A DNA stretch of 64,000 bases from Telluribacter roseus (GCF_017355915.2 NZ_JAFEUV020000003.1:124001-188000); one strand, 5' to 3'. Counted from the first letter of the stretch, positions 1 through 9,355 are shown. The notes: a model not told the origin generated them from the letters alone. Translations and numbers: made by a program.

Positions 1-2147
1 TGGTACTCATGAGTGGTACCGAGCAAAGCCTGAGTTTCCTGTGCGGGGGCTTTGGCTACGAGGCCAACCTCCTGCTGTTCGGATTGCTGCGCTGGGGTAG
101 TATACTGGCTATCGCCTTCGTCCTCTTCCTCTACGTGGTGTACTTCTACGAGGTTACATCCATTAATCTGAAAAAGAAAGGAGCCACATCTGCCCAGGCT
201 GACTCGTACGCTCCGGCCGACTACCCGTCGGCAGATACGGATGGTGTGGAAACAGGGGAAATGGCCGAAGCACAGCCCGAGCCGGTTAGTACCTACCGGC
301 CGCTGGAGGAGTATACCTACGAAGAAGAAGTACCGCCTCAGCATGTACCACCTGTACATGCTTTGCCCGACGAAGTTTTACCCGAGAGTACCCCAACGGA
401 TACGGATCGTACTCCGCTACCAGAGCCGCTACCCAAGCCGGTAGAGCCACTAATGGAGGTGCCGGAAAACTACGAAGAGGTGGAGCGGCGCAACGAATTC
501 TTCCTGGATGAGTCGGTGCTGGCCGCCGCGGAGCCTCCCCTTATTCTGGAGGTAGAAGATGGCCCCGATCTGACGTTGCCGGTGGAGGACGATGAAGAGG
601 ACATCAGCGAAAAGATCCTTCGGGAGGCGGGCTACTACGATCCTACGATTGATCTACCCTCGTACCAGTTCCCTACCGCGGATCTCCTGAATGAAATCAA
701 CGAGAGCCAGCAGGAGAAGGTATCACAGGAAGAACTGGAGAGCAACAAAAACCGCATTGTCGAAACACTCGGCAGCTATGGTATCAACATCTCCAAGATC
801 AAGGCTACCATTGGCCCTACCGTAACGCTGTACGAAATCATACCGGAAGCGGGCGTGCGTATCTCCAAGATCAAGAACCTAGAAGGAGATATCGCGCTGA
901 GCCTGGCGGCTCTGGGTATTCGTATCATTGCGCCCATGCCGGGTCGGGGTACGATCGGTATTGAAGTACCTAACAAGAATCGCGAGACGGTATTTATCCG
1001 TTCGGTACTGGGGAGCGAACGCTTTCAGAAAGCCAACTACGACCTGCCGGTAGTACTGGGTAAAAACATTTCTAACGAAATACACATTGCTGACCTCGCC
1101 AAGATGCCCCACCTGCTGATGGCCGGAGCCACCGGACAGGGTAAATCAGTAGGTCTGAACGTGATCCTGGCCTCGCTGATCTATAAGAAGCACCCTTCGC
1201 AGCTCAAGTTCGTACTGGTAGATCCCAAGAAGGTGGAGCTTACTCTGTTCAACAAGCTGGAGCGTCACTTCCTGGCTAAGCTGCCTAATAGCGAAGAGGC
1301 GATCATTACCGATACCAAGAAGGTAATCTATACCCTTAACTCCCTCTGTATCGAGATGGACGCGCGCTATGACCTGCTGAAGGAAGGCGCTGTACGTAAC
1401 ATCAAGGAGTACAACGCCAAGTTTGTACAGCGTCGCCTGAATCCGGAAAAAGGACATAAGTACCTGCCCTATATCGTCCTGGTCATAGATGAGCTGGCCG
1501 ACCTGATGATGACAGCCGGTAAAGAGGTAGAGACCCCCATTGCCCGCCTGGCTCAGCTGGCGCGTGCGGTAGGTATTCACCTGGTACTGGCTACGCAGCG
1601 GCCTTCGGTCAAAGTTATTACCGGTTTGATCAAGGCCAACTTCCCGGCCCGTCTGTCGTTCCGGGTAACGTCCAGCATCGACTCCCGCACCATCCTGGAT
1701 ACGGGTGGAGCCGAACAACTGGTAGGGCAGGGGGACATGCTCCTGGCGATCAACTCCGACATCGTGCGTCTGCAGTGTCCGTTCATTGATACCCGCGAAG
1801 TAGAGGATATATGTGAATTTATCGGTAGTCAGCGTGGCTATGAAGAGGCCTATGCACTGCCGGAGTACGAGGGTGAAGACGGTGGAGAAGGACGCGCCGA
1901 ACTGAACGTGGAGGACTTCGACCAGTTGCTGGGTGAGGCGGCCCGTCTGATCGTCACGCACCAGCAGGGTAGTACCTCTCTGATTCAGCGCAAGATGAAG
2001 CTGGGGTACAACCGGGCCGGACGCATTATGGACCAGCTGGAGGTCATTGGTGTGGTAGGTCCCTTTACCGGAAGCAAAGCCCGTGATGTACTTTTCCACG
2101 ATCTAGAAAGTCTGGAGCAGCACATGAAGAGCATGGCCATTGCCTAG
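1..2147 (+). CDS. ftsK: DNA translocase FtsK (5' end cut by window edge)
   Basis: FtsK/SpoIIIE motor that pumps chromosomal DNA through the division septum and helps dimer resolution. The frame is open to base 1, and the first visible ATG (base 9) lies just before a membrane segment, so the true start and earlier membrane helices are outside the window. Seen from residue 1 at base 9: one hydrophobic segment (about 22-45), an acidic Pro/Glu-rich linker (about 60-220), the motor with Walker A GATGQGKS (about 373-380) and Walker B LVIDELADLMM, and a C-terminal winged-helix gamma domain that in the family reads KOPS sites. Full-length family members are around 800 residues or more. It is followed by a lolA-like gene, a common pairing in Bacteroidota. 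Confidence 0.95.
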   Translation, partial: VLMSGTEQSLSFLCGGFGYEANLLLFGLLRWGSILAIAFVLFLYVVYFYEVTSINLKKKGATSAQADSYAPADYPSADTDGVETGEMAEAQPEPVSTYRPLEEYTYEEEVPPQHVPPVHALPDEVLPESTPTDTDRTPLPEPLPKPVEPLMEVPENYEEVERRNEFFLDESVLAAAEPPLILEVEDGPDLTLPVEDDEEDISEKILREAGYYDPTIDLPSYQFPTADLLNEINESQQEKVSQEELESNKNRIVETLGSYGINISKIKATIGPTVTLYEIIPEAGVRISKIKNLEGDIALSLAALGIRIIAPMPGRGTIGIEVPNKNRETVFIRSVLGSERFQKANYDLPVVLGKNISNEIHIADLAKMPHLLMAGATGQGKSVGLNVILASLIYKKHPSQLKFVLVDPKKVELTLFNKLERHFLAKLPNSEEAIITDTKKVIYTLNSLCIEMDARYDLLKEGAVRNIKEYNAKFVQRRLNPEKGHKYLPYIVLVIDELADLMMTAGKEVETPIARLAQLARAVGIHLVLATQRPSVKVITGLIKANFPARLSFRVTSSIDSRTILDTGGAEQLVGQGDMLLAINSDIVRLQCPFIDTREVEDICEFIGSQRGYEEAYALPEYEGEDGGEGRAELNVEDFDQLLGEAARLIVTHQQGSTSLIQRKMKLGYNRAGRIMDQLEVIGVVGPFTGSKARDVLFHDLESLEQHMKSMAIA

Positions 2148-2294
2148 TAGCTCCCGCTCCCCTAACATCGGGAACAAGGAATCATGCTGCTACGTTAAAC
2201 CTCATGTAAGTTGGCTTGTCAAATGTATTGAACGCCTGTACGATCAGGTGGAGAGATATTTATCTAAATATAAGTATAGTAACCAATATAAATC

Positions 2295-2945
2295 ATGAAA
2301 AGAACAATAGTAGTAGTAGTGTTGGTGATGGCTGGCTTTCTGACTGCTTTAGTCAACCCCACACTGGCTCAGAACGACAAGAAAGCCGCGGCTATACTGG
2401 ACGCTATGAGCGATAAGTACAAGAACATGAAGTCGTTCAAGGCGGCTTTTACCTATACTCCCGAAGGTGGTAAACCTCTGAAAGGGGATGCTACAGTAAA
2501 GGGTACCAAGTTCCGTCTGAAGATGGCCGGGCAGGAGATCTTTAACGATGGTACTACCATGGCTACCTATATCAAGGAAACCAACGAGGTGAATATCCAG
2601 GATTTTGATCCGAATGAAGCCGGTGGCCTGGACCCCACCAAGATCTATACGGCCTATAAGAATGGCTTTAAGTATAACTTCCTGAAAGAGACCAAGGAAG
2701 GTGGACAAACCTACGAAGTAGTAGAGCTGACTCCAACTACCAATAAGAATGGTCAGGTGGCAAAGGTAGAGATCCAGGTAAATAAGGCAGACAAGTCGAT
2801 CAGGAGCTGGAGGATCTTCCAGAAGAATGGTCAGCGTGTAACGTACAAGGTGGACAACTTCCAGCCTAATGTAAATGTAGCCGATACCTTCTTTGCCTTC
2901 AACGCCAAGCAGTATCCTGGTGTAGAGGTAGTGGATCTGAGATAG
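2295..2945 (+). CDS. lolA: LolA-like outer-membrane lipoprotein carrier protein
   Basis: Periplasmic carrier expected to move lipoproteins from the inner-membrane Lol complex to the outer membrane. The 216-residue product starts with a clear signal peptide (Lys-Arg, then a Val-rich core, cleavage near TLAQ) and then shows the LolA-type beta-sheet pattern: a repeated subunit helix DKYKNMKSFKAAFTY, and the segment GTKFRLKM. The length fits the family. It lies 147 nt behind ftsK with no terminator between them, so some co-transcription is possible. It ends just before a strong hairpin that separates it from convergent purQ. The Bacteroidota members are only distantly related to the E. coli protein, so the exact lipoprotein substrates are inferred. 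Confidence 0.85.
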   Translation: MKRTIVVVVLVMAGFLTALVNPTLAQNDKKAAAILDAMSDKYKNMKSFKAAFTYTPEGGKPLKGDATVKGTKFRLKMAGQEIFNDGTTMATYIKETNEVNIQDFDPNEAGGLDPTKIYTAYKNGFKYNFLKETKEGGQTYEVVELTPTTNKNGQVAKVEIQVNKADKSIRSWRIFQKNGQRVTYKVDNFQPNVNVADTFFAFNAKQYPGVEVVDLR

Positions 2946-3123
2946 GTAGGTGTTAGCTGATAGCTTTTAGTTATTAGCCTTTAGGTATTAGCTAATAATT
3001 TTTTACTTTAAATAACAGAAGAGGGTGAAACGGTTAGCGTTTCACCCTCTTCTGTTATTATCTGCTATTATATAAGTGTAGTTAAAAGTAAAGCTAACAG
3101 CTAATACCTAATCACTAACACCT
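2946..3123. repeat. nested inverted repeat in the lolA-purQ gap
   Basis: The whole 178-bp gap is arranged as an inverted repeat. The outer left part (from 2946, containing taggtgttagc) recurs inverted at the right edge (ending near 3123, ctaacaccta), with related ttagctattagc-like words between. The perfect terminator hairpin sits in the middle. Similar words appear near 37185 and 47075-47105. Confidence 0.6.
3011..3059. terminator. bidirectional terminator between lolA and purQ
   Basis: A perfect 21-bp stem (arms 3011-3031 and 3039-3059) with a 7-nt loop lies between two convergent genes. AT-rich outer stem ends provide T tracts on both strands. Confidence 0.85.
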
Positions 3124-3811
3124 AAACAAGTACATTCAGGACCTGCTCCAGGATAATCTTTCCGTCGGTGTTACCCAGGGCGCAGTCAGCGGCGCGCTCA
3201 GGGTGAGGCATCATCCCAAATACATTACGGCCTTCGTTGCAGATGCCGGCTATGTTTTCCAGGCTACCGTTGGGGTTAGCTGCGTCGGTGATGTTACCAT
3301 TCTCATCGCAGTAGCGGAACAGTACCTGATCGTTGTCGTTGAGGCGCTTCAGGGAGTCAGCATCCGTAAAGTAGCGTCCTTCGGCATGGGCGATAGGTAT
3401 TTTGAAAGCTCTATCCATATCCAAACCGCTGGTCAGCAGGGAATTGTTGGTCTGAGCCTTTAGATGCACATTACGGCAGATAAACTTCTGTCCGTTGTTA
3501 CGCAGCAGAACGCCGGGGGTTAGTTCAGCTTCGCATAGGATCTGGAAACCATTGCAGATACCCAGTACATAGCCTCCGCGCTTGGCGTGCTGAATCACCT
3601 CGTTCATGATAGGTGAAAAGCGGGAAATAGCTCCCGAACGCAGGTAATCACCATATGAAAAACCACCAGGTAATACGATCATATCGCAGCCCTGCAGGTC
3701 GTGGTCTTTGTGCCAGAGCTTTACTACCTCCTGGCCCAGGTTATGCTGTAAAGCGTATACGGCGTCATCGTCACAGTTAGAGCCCGGGAATACTACTACT
3801 CCAAATTTCAT
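3122..3811 (-). CDS. purQ: phosphoribosylformylglycinamidine synthase subunit PurQ
   Basis: Glutamine amidotransferase subunit of FGAM synthase, fourth step of de novo purine synthesis; it supplies ammonia to PurL together with PurS. The 229-residue protein shows the class I amidotransferase core: PGGFSYGDYLRSG oxyanion region (about 48-60), nucleophile Cys86 in GICNGFQ, and His203 with Glu205 in MMPHPERAAD. The length is that of the stand-alone PurQ found in small PurS/Q/L systems, not the large fused PurL. No other purine genes are adjacent. A -7-like element lies 36-43 nt upstream of the start. Confidence 0.96.
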   Translation of the reverse strand: MKFGVVVFPGSNCDDDAVYALQHNLGQEVVKLWHKDHDLQGCDMIVLPGGFSYGDYLRSGAISRFSPIMNEVIQHAKRGGYVLGICNGFQILCEAELTPGVLLRNNGQKFICRNVHLKAQTNNSLLTSGLDMDRAFKIPIAHAEGRYFTDADSLKRLNDNDQVLFRYCDENGNITDAANPNGSLENIAGICNEGRNVFGMMPHPERAADCALGNTDGKIILEQVLNVLV

Positions 3812-3846
3812 ATCTTACTTATATAAAGTATGTTCGGTTAATGATA

Positions 3847-3854
3847 CAAAGATA
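3847..3854 (-). promoter_or_regulatory. candidate purQ promoter -7 element
   Basis: On the minus strand this reads TATCTTTG, a full match to the Bacteroidota TAnnTTTG element, 36 nt before the purQ ATG. No clear -33 TTG was found at the expected distance. Confidence 0.5.
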
Positions 3855-4023
3855 ACGCTTTGACGCAATGATTCATTCATCAAGTACCAATATTAGATTC
3901 AGGCCGGTAGAGTAATAGTCAAGGACAGGGTGCTGGCGGCCCCGAAGCTAAGAGTAAATGCTACCTCCTGAAGTACTTTTGCAGGTGAAATTCTTATGTA
4001 GCTCACTATCTCCCTTGCTCCCT

Positions 4024-5661
4024 ATGAAATACTGCCTGCTACTTATTGCACTGGCTGTTGGACTGGCCTTTAAAGTACCCCAGCCACCGGCTGATACGCG
4101 TCCGAATATAGTATGGATCACCTGCGAGGATATGAGCCCGGAGCACCTGGCCAGCTACGGCAGTAAGCTCACCCGTACCCCCCACACCGACCGGCTGGCG
4201 GCGGAGGGCATCAAGTATACCAATATATTCTCTACATCGGGAGTATGTGCGCCGAGCCGCTCGTCCCTGATTACGGGCATGTACCAGACCTCCATTGGTA
4301 CCCATAACATGCGTACGCTGGCGCTCTCAGCCAATGCCAAAGATGATTATCCGGCTGGCTTTGTACCCTATTCAGCGGTGCTGCCCCAGGGGGTAAAGTG
4401 CTTCTCGGAGTACCTGCGGGAGGCGGGCTACTACTGTACCAACAATGTAAAGCAGGACTACCAGTTTGAGGCACCCGTCACGGCCTGGGATGAGAGTAGC
4501 CCCCGTGCGCACTGGCGGAATAGTACAAAGACTAAAGAGGGCAGAAAGCCTTTCTTCGCTATCTTCAACTTCATAACCACGCACGAGTCGCAGGTGTGGT
4601 CGCGGGAAAAGGAGCCGCTGCTGGTGCGGCCGGAGGATGTAGTAGTACCACCTTACTACCCCGATACCCCGAAGGTACGCCACGACATAGCCCGCCACCA
4701 ATCCAACGTGATGCGGATGGATGCCCAGGTAGGGGAGGTACTGAAGCAACTGGAAGAGGATGGCCTGCTTGATAATACTATTGTATTCTTTTACAGTGAT
4801 CACGGCGACGGTCTGCCTTTTGTAAAGCGCGAACTATACGACCGGGGGCTGAAGGCGCCTCTGATCGTGCGCTTTCCGGATAAACGTGCTGCCGGTACTT
4901 CTGACAATCAATTAATTAGTTTTGTAGATTTTGCCCCTACGGCCCTGTCGCTGGCCGGACTACCCATCCCGAAGCACATGCAGGGGCAGGCATTCCTGGG
5001 TGAGCACAAGGGCAAGGCTCCTCGCCGGTACATCTACGCCGCCCGCGACCGGATGGATTCGGAGATAGATCGGGTAAGGGCGGTACGCGACCAGCGCTAC
5101 AAGTACATTCGCAACTACCAGCCCGAGAAACCCTTCTATCAGGACATCAAGTACCGGTTGCAACAGCCGGGCATGCAGGACATCATCCGGCTGCGGGACG
5201 AGGGCAAGTTGAATAGGACGCAGATGCGGTGGTTCCAGACCAAGCCTCGGGAAGAGCTGTACGACTGCCAGGCAGATCCGATGGAGCTTACGAACCTGGC
5301 GGACCAACCGGATATGCAGACCAAGCTGAATGAGCTACGGAAAAAGATGGACGAATGGCAGCAGCGCTACGGCGACTACGGCGCTATGCCCGAAATGGAC
5401 ATGGTCCGGAAATGGTGGGGAACCTCTGATCTGAGCAAAGGAGCTCCCGTTACGGCTACTCCGGTTGTGCAGCAGAAAGAGGGGCGTGTGGCTATACAAT
5501 CGGCTACTCCGGGCGCATCTATTGGCTACCGCTTTACCAACAGTGGTCCCTGGTCAGTATACAATAAGCCCTTTGGTATGGAGGGGGATTCTTTATACAT
5601 CATAGCACACCGGATTGGGTATTCACCTTCAGGAATAAAAGCAGAAAAACTGGCACGATGA
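4024..5661 (+). CDS. secreted sulfatase (formylglycine type) with C-terminal appendage
   Basis: Arylsulfatase-family (S1) hydrolase of sulfate esters, exported. I chose ATG 4024 rather than the in-frame ATG 3958 because it begins a normal signal peptide (MKYCLLLIALAVGL). The catalytic domain opens with PNIVWITCEDM (metal ligands), followed by CAPSR with Cys75, the residue converted to formylglycine, and a later SDHGDG metal-binding segment. The last ~65 residues resemble the short beta-sandwich CHB_HEX_C-like tail of some sulfatases (YRFTNSGPWS). No sulfatase-maturating enzyme or SusC/D pair is nearby, so the substrate cannot be inferred. A second sulfatase lies at 20909. Confidence 0.9.
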   Translation: MKYCLLLIALAVGLAFKVPQPPADTRPNIVWITCEDMSPEHLASYGSKLTRTPHTDRLAAEGIKYTNIFSTSGVCAPSRSSLITGMYQTSIGTHNMRTLALSANAKDDYPAGFVPYSAVLPQGVKCFSEYLREAGYYCTNNVKQDYQFEAPVTAWDESSPRAHWRNSTKTKEGRKPFFAIFNFITTHESQVWSREKEPLLVRPEDVVVPPYYPDTPKVRHDIARHQSNVMRMDAQVGEVLKQLEEDGLLDNTIVFFYSDHGDGLPFVKRELYDRGLKAPLIVRFPDKRAAGTSDNQLISFVDFAPTALSLAGLPIPKHMQGQAFLGEHKGKAPRRYIYAARDRMDSEIDRVRAVRDQRYKYIRNYQPEKPFYQDIKYRLQQPGMQDIIRLRDEGKLNRTQMRWFQTKPREELYDCQADPMELTNLADQPDMQTKLNELRKKMDEWQQRYGDYGAMPEMDMVRKWWGTSDLSKGAPVTATPVVQQKEGRVAIQSATPGASIGYRFTNSGPWSVYNKPFGMEGDSLYIIAHRIGYSPSGIKAEKLAR

Positions 5662-5732
5662 ATGCACGGGGAGTATAGAGTTGACATTGAAACAAATACC
5701 CACTCTATATATAGTATCCTCTCTGTGAATGT

Positions 5733-6116
5733 ATGATTAAAAAACTACTCTTAGTAGCCTGCCTCGTCGGAGGTAGTCAGGTGTATGCACAACAAACGTA
5801 TTTCAGGTCCCGCATGGGCAATTCAGATTTTCAGATTGATTATCGCAACGGTCGCTATCTGATGACGGAGCTGCCCGTAAAGGAATGTCAGGACTCAATG
5901 GCCCGGCAGGGCGAATTTATCGTGACGGAGGTGGAAGAGAAAAAAGATAGCTTCTTTCACTTCGGCTATACCATTATGCGGGGTATATGGGTGGAGGGCG
6001 TATATGTTCATCATCTGACGCTGGTTTGTAACAGCAGGAAAGATCCTGAGCAGACTTTCGTGCTCTACTACGACAACCGCTTCTTTGCCGGCAACCGCTA
6101 TCTGGTCAGACGCTGA
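5733..6116 (+). CDS. small secreted protein of unknown function
   Basis: 127 residues. It has a typical signal peptide (MIKKLLLVACLVGGSQVYA, cleavage before QQ) and a mature part of about 107 residues rich in Tyr, Arg and Phe, with no family I recognise. One Cys pair position (KECQDS and LVCNS) could form a disulfide in the periplasm. It follows the sulfatase by 71 nt in the same direction and is closed by a strong terminator, so it may be co-transcribed with it; this is inference only. Confidence 0.7.
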   Translation: MIKKLLLVACLVGGSQVYAQQTYFRSRMGNSDFQIDYRNGRYLMTELPVKECQDSMARQGEFIVTEVEEKKDSFFHFGYTIMRGIWVEGVYVHHLTLVCNSRKDPEQTFVLYYDNRFFAGNRYLVRR

Positions 6117-6137
6117 TTTCTGTAGAAAAGCTCAACA

Positions 6138-6169
6138 AAAAATCCCCGACCAACTGGCCGGGGATTTTT
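6138..6169. terminator. bidirectional terminator
   Basis: An 11-bp perfect stem aaaaatccccg / cggggattttt (6138-6148 and 6159-6169) lies between the small secreted protein and the convergent ahcY gene. Confidence 0.85.
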
Positions 6170-6193
6170 ACTATATAAGTACTTGCAAACCTA

Positions 6194-7510
6194 TTAATAA
6201 CGATATGTATCCGGCTTGAACGGCCCCTGAGGCGTTACACCGATATACTCAGCCTGATCAGACTCAAGAGTCTCCAGACGGGCACCTACGTGAGCCAGGT
6301 GCAGAGCTGCTACCTTCTCATCCAGTACCTTAGGAAGTACATATACTTTGTTTTCGTAGTTCTGTGAGTTGTTCCACAGCTCGATCTGCGCCAGGGTCTG
6401 GTTAGAGAATGAGCATGACATCACGAATGATGGGTGACCCATGGCACAGCCCAGGTTCACCAGACGGCCTTCGGCCAGTACAATGATGTCCTTACCGTCG
6501 ATGTTGTACATATCCACCTGAGGCTTGATCTGCGACTTGGTATGACCGTACGCCTGGTTCAGCCACGCCATGTCGATCTCGTTGTCGAAGTGACCGATGT
6601 TACATACTACGGCCTTATCACGCATTTTGCGGAAGTGACGATCCGTAATGATACGAACGTTACCGGTAGCCGTAACAAAGATGTTAGCACGCTCAGCAGC
6701 TTCGTCCATAGGGATTACTTCGTAGCCATCCATTGCAGCCTGCAGGGCACAGATAGGATCGATCTCGGTTACCAGTACGCGGCAGCCAGCTCCACGAAGT
6801 GACTCAGCCGATCCTTTTCCTACGTCACCATAACCCGCTACTACGGCTACTTTACCAGCCAGCATCAGGTCAGTGGCACGACGGATCGCGTCAACCAGTG
6901 ACTCGCGGCAACCGTACTTGTTATCAAACTTCGACTTGGTTACTGAGTCGTTTACGTTGATAGCAGGCAGGTGCAGCGTACCTTTCTTCTGACGCTCGTA
7001 CAGACGGTGAACACCGGTAGTAGTCTCTTCTGAAAGACCCTTGATGTTAGGGATCAGCTCAGGATAGACATCAAATACCATGTTGGTCAGGTCACCACCG
7101 TCGTCAAGGATCATGTTCAGAGGCTGGCGCTCTTCACCGAAGAACAGCGTCTGCTCGATACACCAGTTGAATTCCTCTTCGTTCATGCCTTTCCAGGCGT
7201 ACACGGGGATACCGGCAGCAGCGATAGCGGCAGCGGCGTGATCCTGCGTAGAGAAAATATTACAGGAAGACCAGGTAACTTCGGCACCCAGAGCAGTCAG
7301 GGTTTCGATCAGTACCGCGGTCTGAATAGTCATGTGCAGACAGCCGGCGATGCGGGCGCCTTTCAGGGGCTGCTGAGGTCCGTACTCAGCACGGATTGAC
7401 ATTAGACCGGGCATTTCGGCCTCAGCCAGGGTGATTTCTTTACGACCCCACTCGGCCAGTGTAATGTCTTTTACTTTGTACGGAATGTACGTTTGTGTTG
7501 AAGTTGACAT
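6194..7510 (-). CDS. ahcY: adenosylhomocysteinase
   Basis: Cytosolic NAD-dependent hydrolase that splits S-adenosylhomocysteine into adenosine and homocysteine, recycling the methyl cycle. The 438 residues match the family length. Seen: the substrate domain with [13 protein letters not shown] near residue 57, [13 protein letters not shown] with the catalytic Lys/Asp, the NAD-binding motif [20 protein letters not shown], and the conserved C-terminus ending KPDTYRY. The internal SDQAEYIGV segment is also standard. It is a single-gene unit between a bidirectional terminator and its own promoter. Confidence 0.98.
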   Translation of the reverse strand: MSTSTQTYIPYKVKDITLAEWGRKEITLAEAEMPGLMSIRAEYGPQQPLKGARIAGCLHMTIQTAVLIETLTALGAEVTWSSCNIFSTQDHAAAAIAAAGIPVYAWKGMNEEEFNWCIEQTLFFGEERQPLNMILDDGGDLTNMVFDVYPELIPNIKGLSEETTTGVHRLYERQKKGTLHLPAINVNDSVTKSKFDNKYGCRESLVDAIRRATDLMLAGKVAVVAGYGDVGKGSAESLRGAGCRVLVTEIDPICALQAAMDGYEVIPMDEAAERANIFVTATGNVRIITDRHFRKMRDKAVVCNIGHFDNEIDMAWLNQAYGHTKSQIKPQVDMYNIDGKDIIVLAEGRLVNLGCAMGHPSFVMSCSFSNQTLAQIELWNNSQNYENKVYVLPKVLDEKVAALHLAHVGARLETLESDQAEYIGVTPQGPFKPDTYRY

Positions 7511-7541
7511 ATCAGTATGTTGATTTTAGTCAGAATAATGA

Positions 7542-7549
7542 CAAAGGTA
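7542..7549 (-). promoter_or_regulatory. candidate ahcY promoter -7 element
   Basis: The minus strand reads TACCTTTG, matching TAnnTTTG, 32 nt before the ahcY start codon. A -33 TTG is not obvious at 19-20 nt. Confidence 0.5.
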
Positions 7550-7705
7550 CCAGCTAAGACTAACTTTTAGAAGAAAAGTAGATGAATATTGTCCAATGAA
7601 GCTTAAAATTGGATATATTATCTAATATGCCTCTACTGCAGCAGAAAGATCTAGAAAGATCATCAGCTATATAACTGCTTTTCAGATATTTTGTCTACGA
7701 TCATC

Positions 7706-7750
7706 ATAAGCTTAAAGGACAGCCTTCACCAGGCTGTCCTTTAAGCTTAT
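7706..7750. terminator. long perfect hairpin, probable terminator
   Basis: A perfect 20-bp stem (7706-7725 and 7731-7750) with loop tcacc. It lies in the 446-bp gap between ahcY and the next minus-strand gene, about 207 nt past that gene's stop. The stem is longer than usual and lacks a long T tract, so an RNA-processing or repeat-derived role is also possible. Confidence 0.6.
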
Positions 7751-7772
7751 AGCAGGTACTATACCCCTAGCT

Positions 7773-7940
7773 GCCGCCAGTTTGCAACTGGTGGCTTAGG
7801 CTATTAATAAAGTCTATGACTGGCGCATCAATTCATTTTCTTTATGCCTGACTTCCAGATAGGTAGTAGTAGGGTAGTTACCGTTGGGCATACAAGTCAA
7901 AGACTTGCAAAATATATCCCAGCAGTTGGAAACTGGCGGG
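7773..7940. repeat. REP-like cluster of short inverted repeats
   Basis: Three small hairpins occur in 168 bp: gccgccagtt-tgc-aactggtggc (7773-7795), caagtc-aaa-gacttg (7893-7907) and cccagcagtt-gga-aactggcggg (7918-7940). The first and third share the core word cagtt..aactgg and are roughly inverted copies. The group sits between the 20-bp hairpin and the stop codon at 7957. It has the size and form of repetitive extragenic palindromes, but no second copy of the full unit was seen in this window. Confidence 0.5.
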
Positions 7941-7956
7941 AGCCTCGGGCATCCCA

Positions 7957-8541
7957 TCATACCGGGATCAGTACGGTATAAGTACCATCAGGATAGAAAG
8001 TAATCTGTTTTTCATTGTATACATTTCCACCTCGTATACGGAATTGTTTTATTCTTAGCGGTTCGCCGGTTTTGGCATGGCGGACAGGTACTCCGGGTTT
8101 TTCCTCTACATTAAACCATCTTTCCTGCTTGGGAGGGCGAATGTACAGTCGGTCCTGAATGACCTCCTGCAGGCAACTAATCAACTCTTTTTTCTGACTT
8201 TCAGTCAAGGGGCCCGGTAGATGATCCTGGTTGTAAATAAGGACTACGTACCCATTGAAGGAGGCCCACTGCGTTGGAGGATTGTCCCGGTATCGGTCAT
8301 CAACGATTGCTTCTAAGTACCACGTCTCTCTCCCCATAAGGTCCTTAGACTTCGTTAAGTGTACCACTCCTTTATCCCCCAAGAAATACCGTTTCTGATA
8401 AGATTCTTGTATATATTCCATCAATAAGTTTCGCTGTTGATCGTTATGCAGCTTCACTTCCTGGCATATTTGACCTATACTGGTTGCTGGCTTAAGGAGT
8501 AGTAACAGCAAAGGCAATAAGAGATAGAATCTTGGTTTCAT
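7957..8541 (-). CDS. secreted protein of unknown function
   Basis: 194 residues, not recognised. It begins with a strong signal peptide (MKPRFYLLLPLLLLLLK, cleavage near SIGQ). The mature part has a helical N-terminal half (QQRNLLMEYIQESYQKRYFL), a middle stretch with a likely beta strand pair (GYVVLIYNQDHLPG), and a C-terminal strand pair ending in a YPDGTYTVLIPV stretch. It is a lone gene, with the nearest minus-strand neighbour upstream ended by a terminator at 8682-8717. It could be a periplasmic or surface protein; function unknown. Confidence 0.65.
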   Translation of the reverse strand: MKPRFYLLLPLLLLLLKPATSIGQICQEVKLHNDQQRNLLMEYIQESYQKRYFLGDKGVVHLTKSKDLMGRETWYLEAIVDDRYRDNPPTQWASFNGYVVLIYNQDHLPGPLTESQKKELISCLQEVIQDRLYIRPPKQERWFNVEEKPGVPVRHAKTGEPLRIKQFRIRGGNVYNEKQITFYPDGTYTVLIPV

Positions 8542-8681
8542 ACGTGCGTAGCTTTATGGCAGGAATAAGTCGGGCTAGAAGTGGATGTTACATTTGTAAA
8601 AATAGAAGCTTGTTTTGCCTGGCAGGAATCTCTTGACGAATAACAAGATAAGAACAAAAACAAATTGACGCCATTTTCATC

Positions 8682-8717
8682 AAAAAAGCGCAACCTGAAT
8701 GAGGGTTGCGCTTTTTT
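8682..8717 (-). terminator. terminator of the AhpD-like gene
   Basis: A 14-bp perfect stem aaaaaagcgcaacc / ggttgcgctttttt (8682-8695, 8704-8717) gives a T6 tract on the minus strand, 21 nt beyond the stop of the gene at 8738. Confidence 0.85.
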
Positions 8718-8737
8718 AGGCTGAGAAATACTACCTA

Positions 8738-9328
8738 CTACAACAATACGCAGAAGCTCTTGAAGATAGCTCCCAGGCGTACGGCGTCGAAGATACGGGC
8801 CTGGGTACCCCCGTGGCCAAGTACCGACTGCTCGTGTGAAGTTACGCACAGTTCGCAGCCATTCAGGGCTGATACCACCAGGCTCAGCAGTTCGAAGAAC
8901 TCCTTACCCAGTACCGGATTCATCATGATGCTCATCTTGATACCCGCCTGAGTAGTTTCGTAGTACTCTTTCTTCACGAAGTGACGGAAGCGGTAGAATA
9001 CATTATTGGCATTAAGCAGCGATACGCACGAAGCTACCTCAGCCAGTTCCTTCTCATCAGCTCCTTCTTTGGCGGCCAGTTCTTCCAGCGCGGCGATAAG
9101 GGCAGTGCTTTTCTCGTTGATAGCTACACCCAGGGCCAGCAGGAGAGCTTCCTTACGGTTCAGGTTTTGCGATTTAAGTACGTTGCCTACGTTGATCTTG
9201 AGGTCCTTGAGGTAACGGTGGTCCTGCTTGGCTAGTTTGTCAAGCAATACGCTTTCAAAATCAGTTGGAAGGTTTACTTCCTTATATAGCGACTCCTTCG
9301 GGTTGGTCGCGGCGGCAAATGGATACAT
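8738..9328 (-). CDS. carboxymuconolactone decarboxylase / AhpD-like protein
   Basis: Two CMD-like halves in 196 residues, similar to alkylhydroperoxidase AhpD. The second half carries the redox centre Cys158-Glu-Leu-Cys161 followed by His165 (CELCVTSHEQ), as in AhpD. The first half lacks such a motif, which is usual. AhpD proteins reduce a peroxiredoxin partner through a thiol centre. Here the gene is directly downstream of a 2-Cys peroxiredoxin on the same strand (85 nt gap holding a weak terminator), supporting a peroxide-reducing pair. The usual lipoamide link of AhpD is not demonstrated here. Confidence 0.85.
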   Translation of the reverse strand: MYPFAAATNPKESLYKEVNLPTDFESVLLDKLAKQDHRYLKDLKINVGNVLKSQNLNRKEALLLALGVAINEKSTALIAALEELAAKEGADEKELAEVASCVSLLNANNVFYRFRHFVKKEYYETTQAGIKMSIMMNPVLGKEFFELLSLVVSALNGCELCVTSHEQSVLGHGGTQARIFDAVRLGAIFKSFCVLL

Positions 9329-9355
9329 GGTAATTGATCTGGTTAAATAAGAATT

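Noticed and set aside
1146-2099. Long minus-strand open frame (317 codons) inside ftsK
   Set aside because: It lies antisense to a clearly coding, conserved FtsK motor; it has no domain and follows the codon bias shadow of the real gene.
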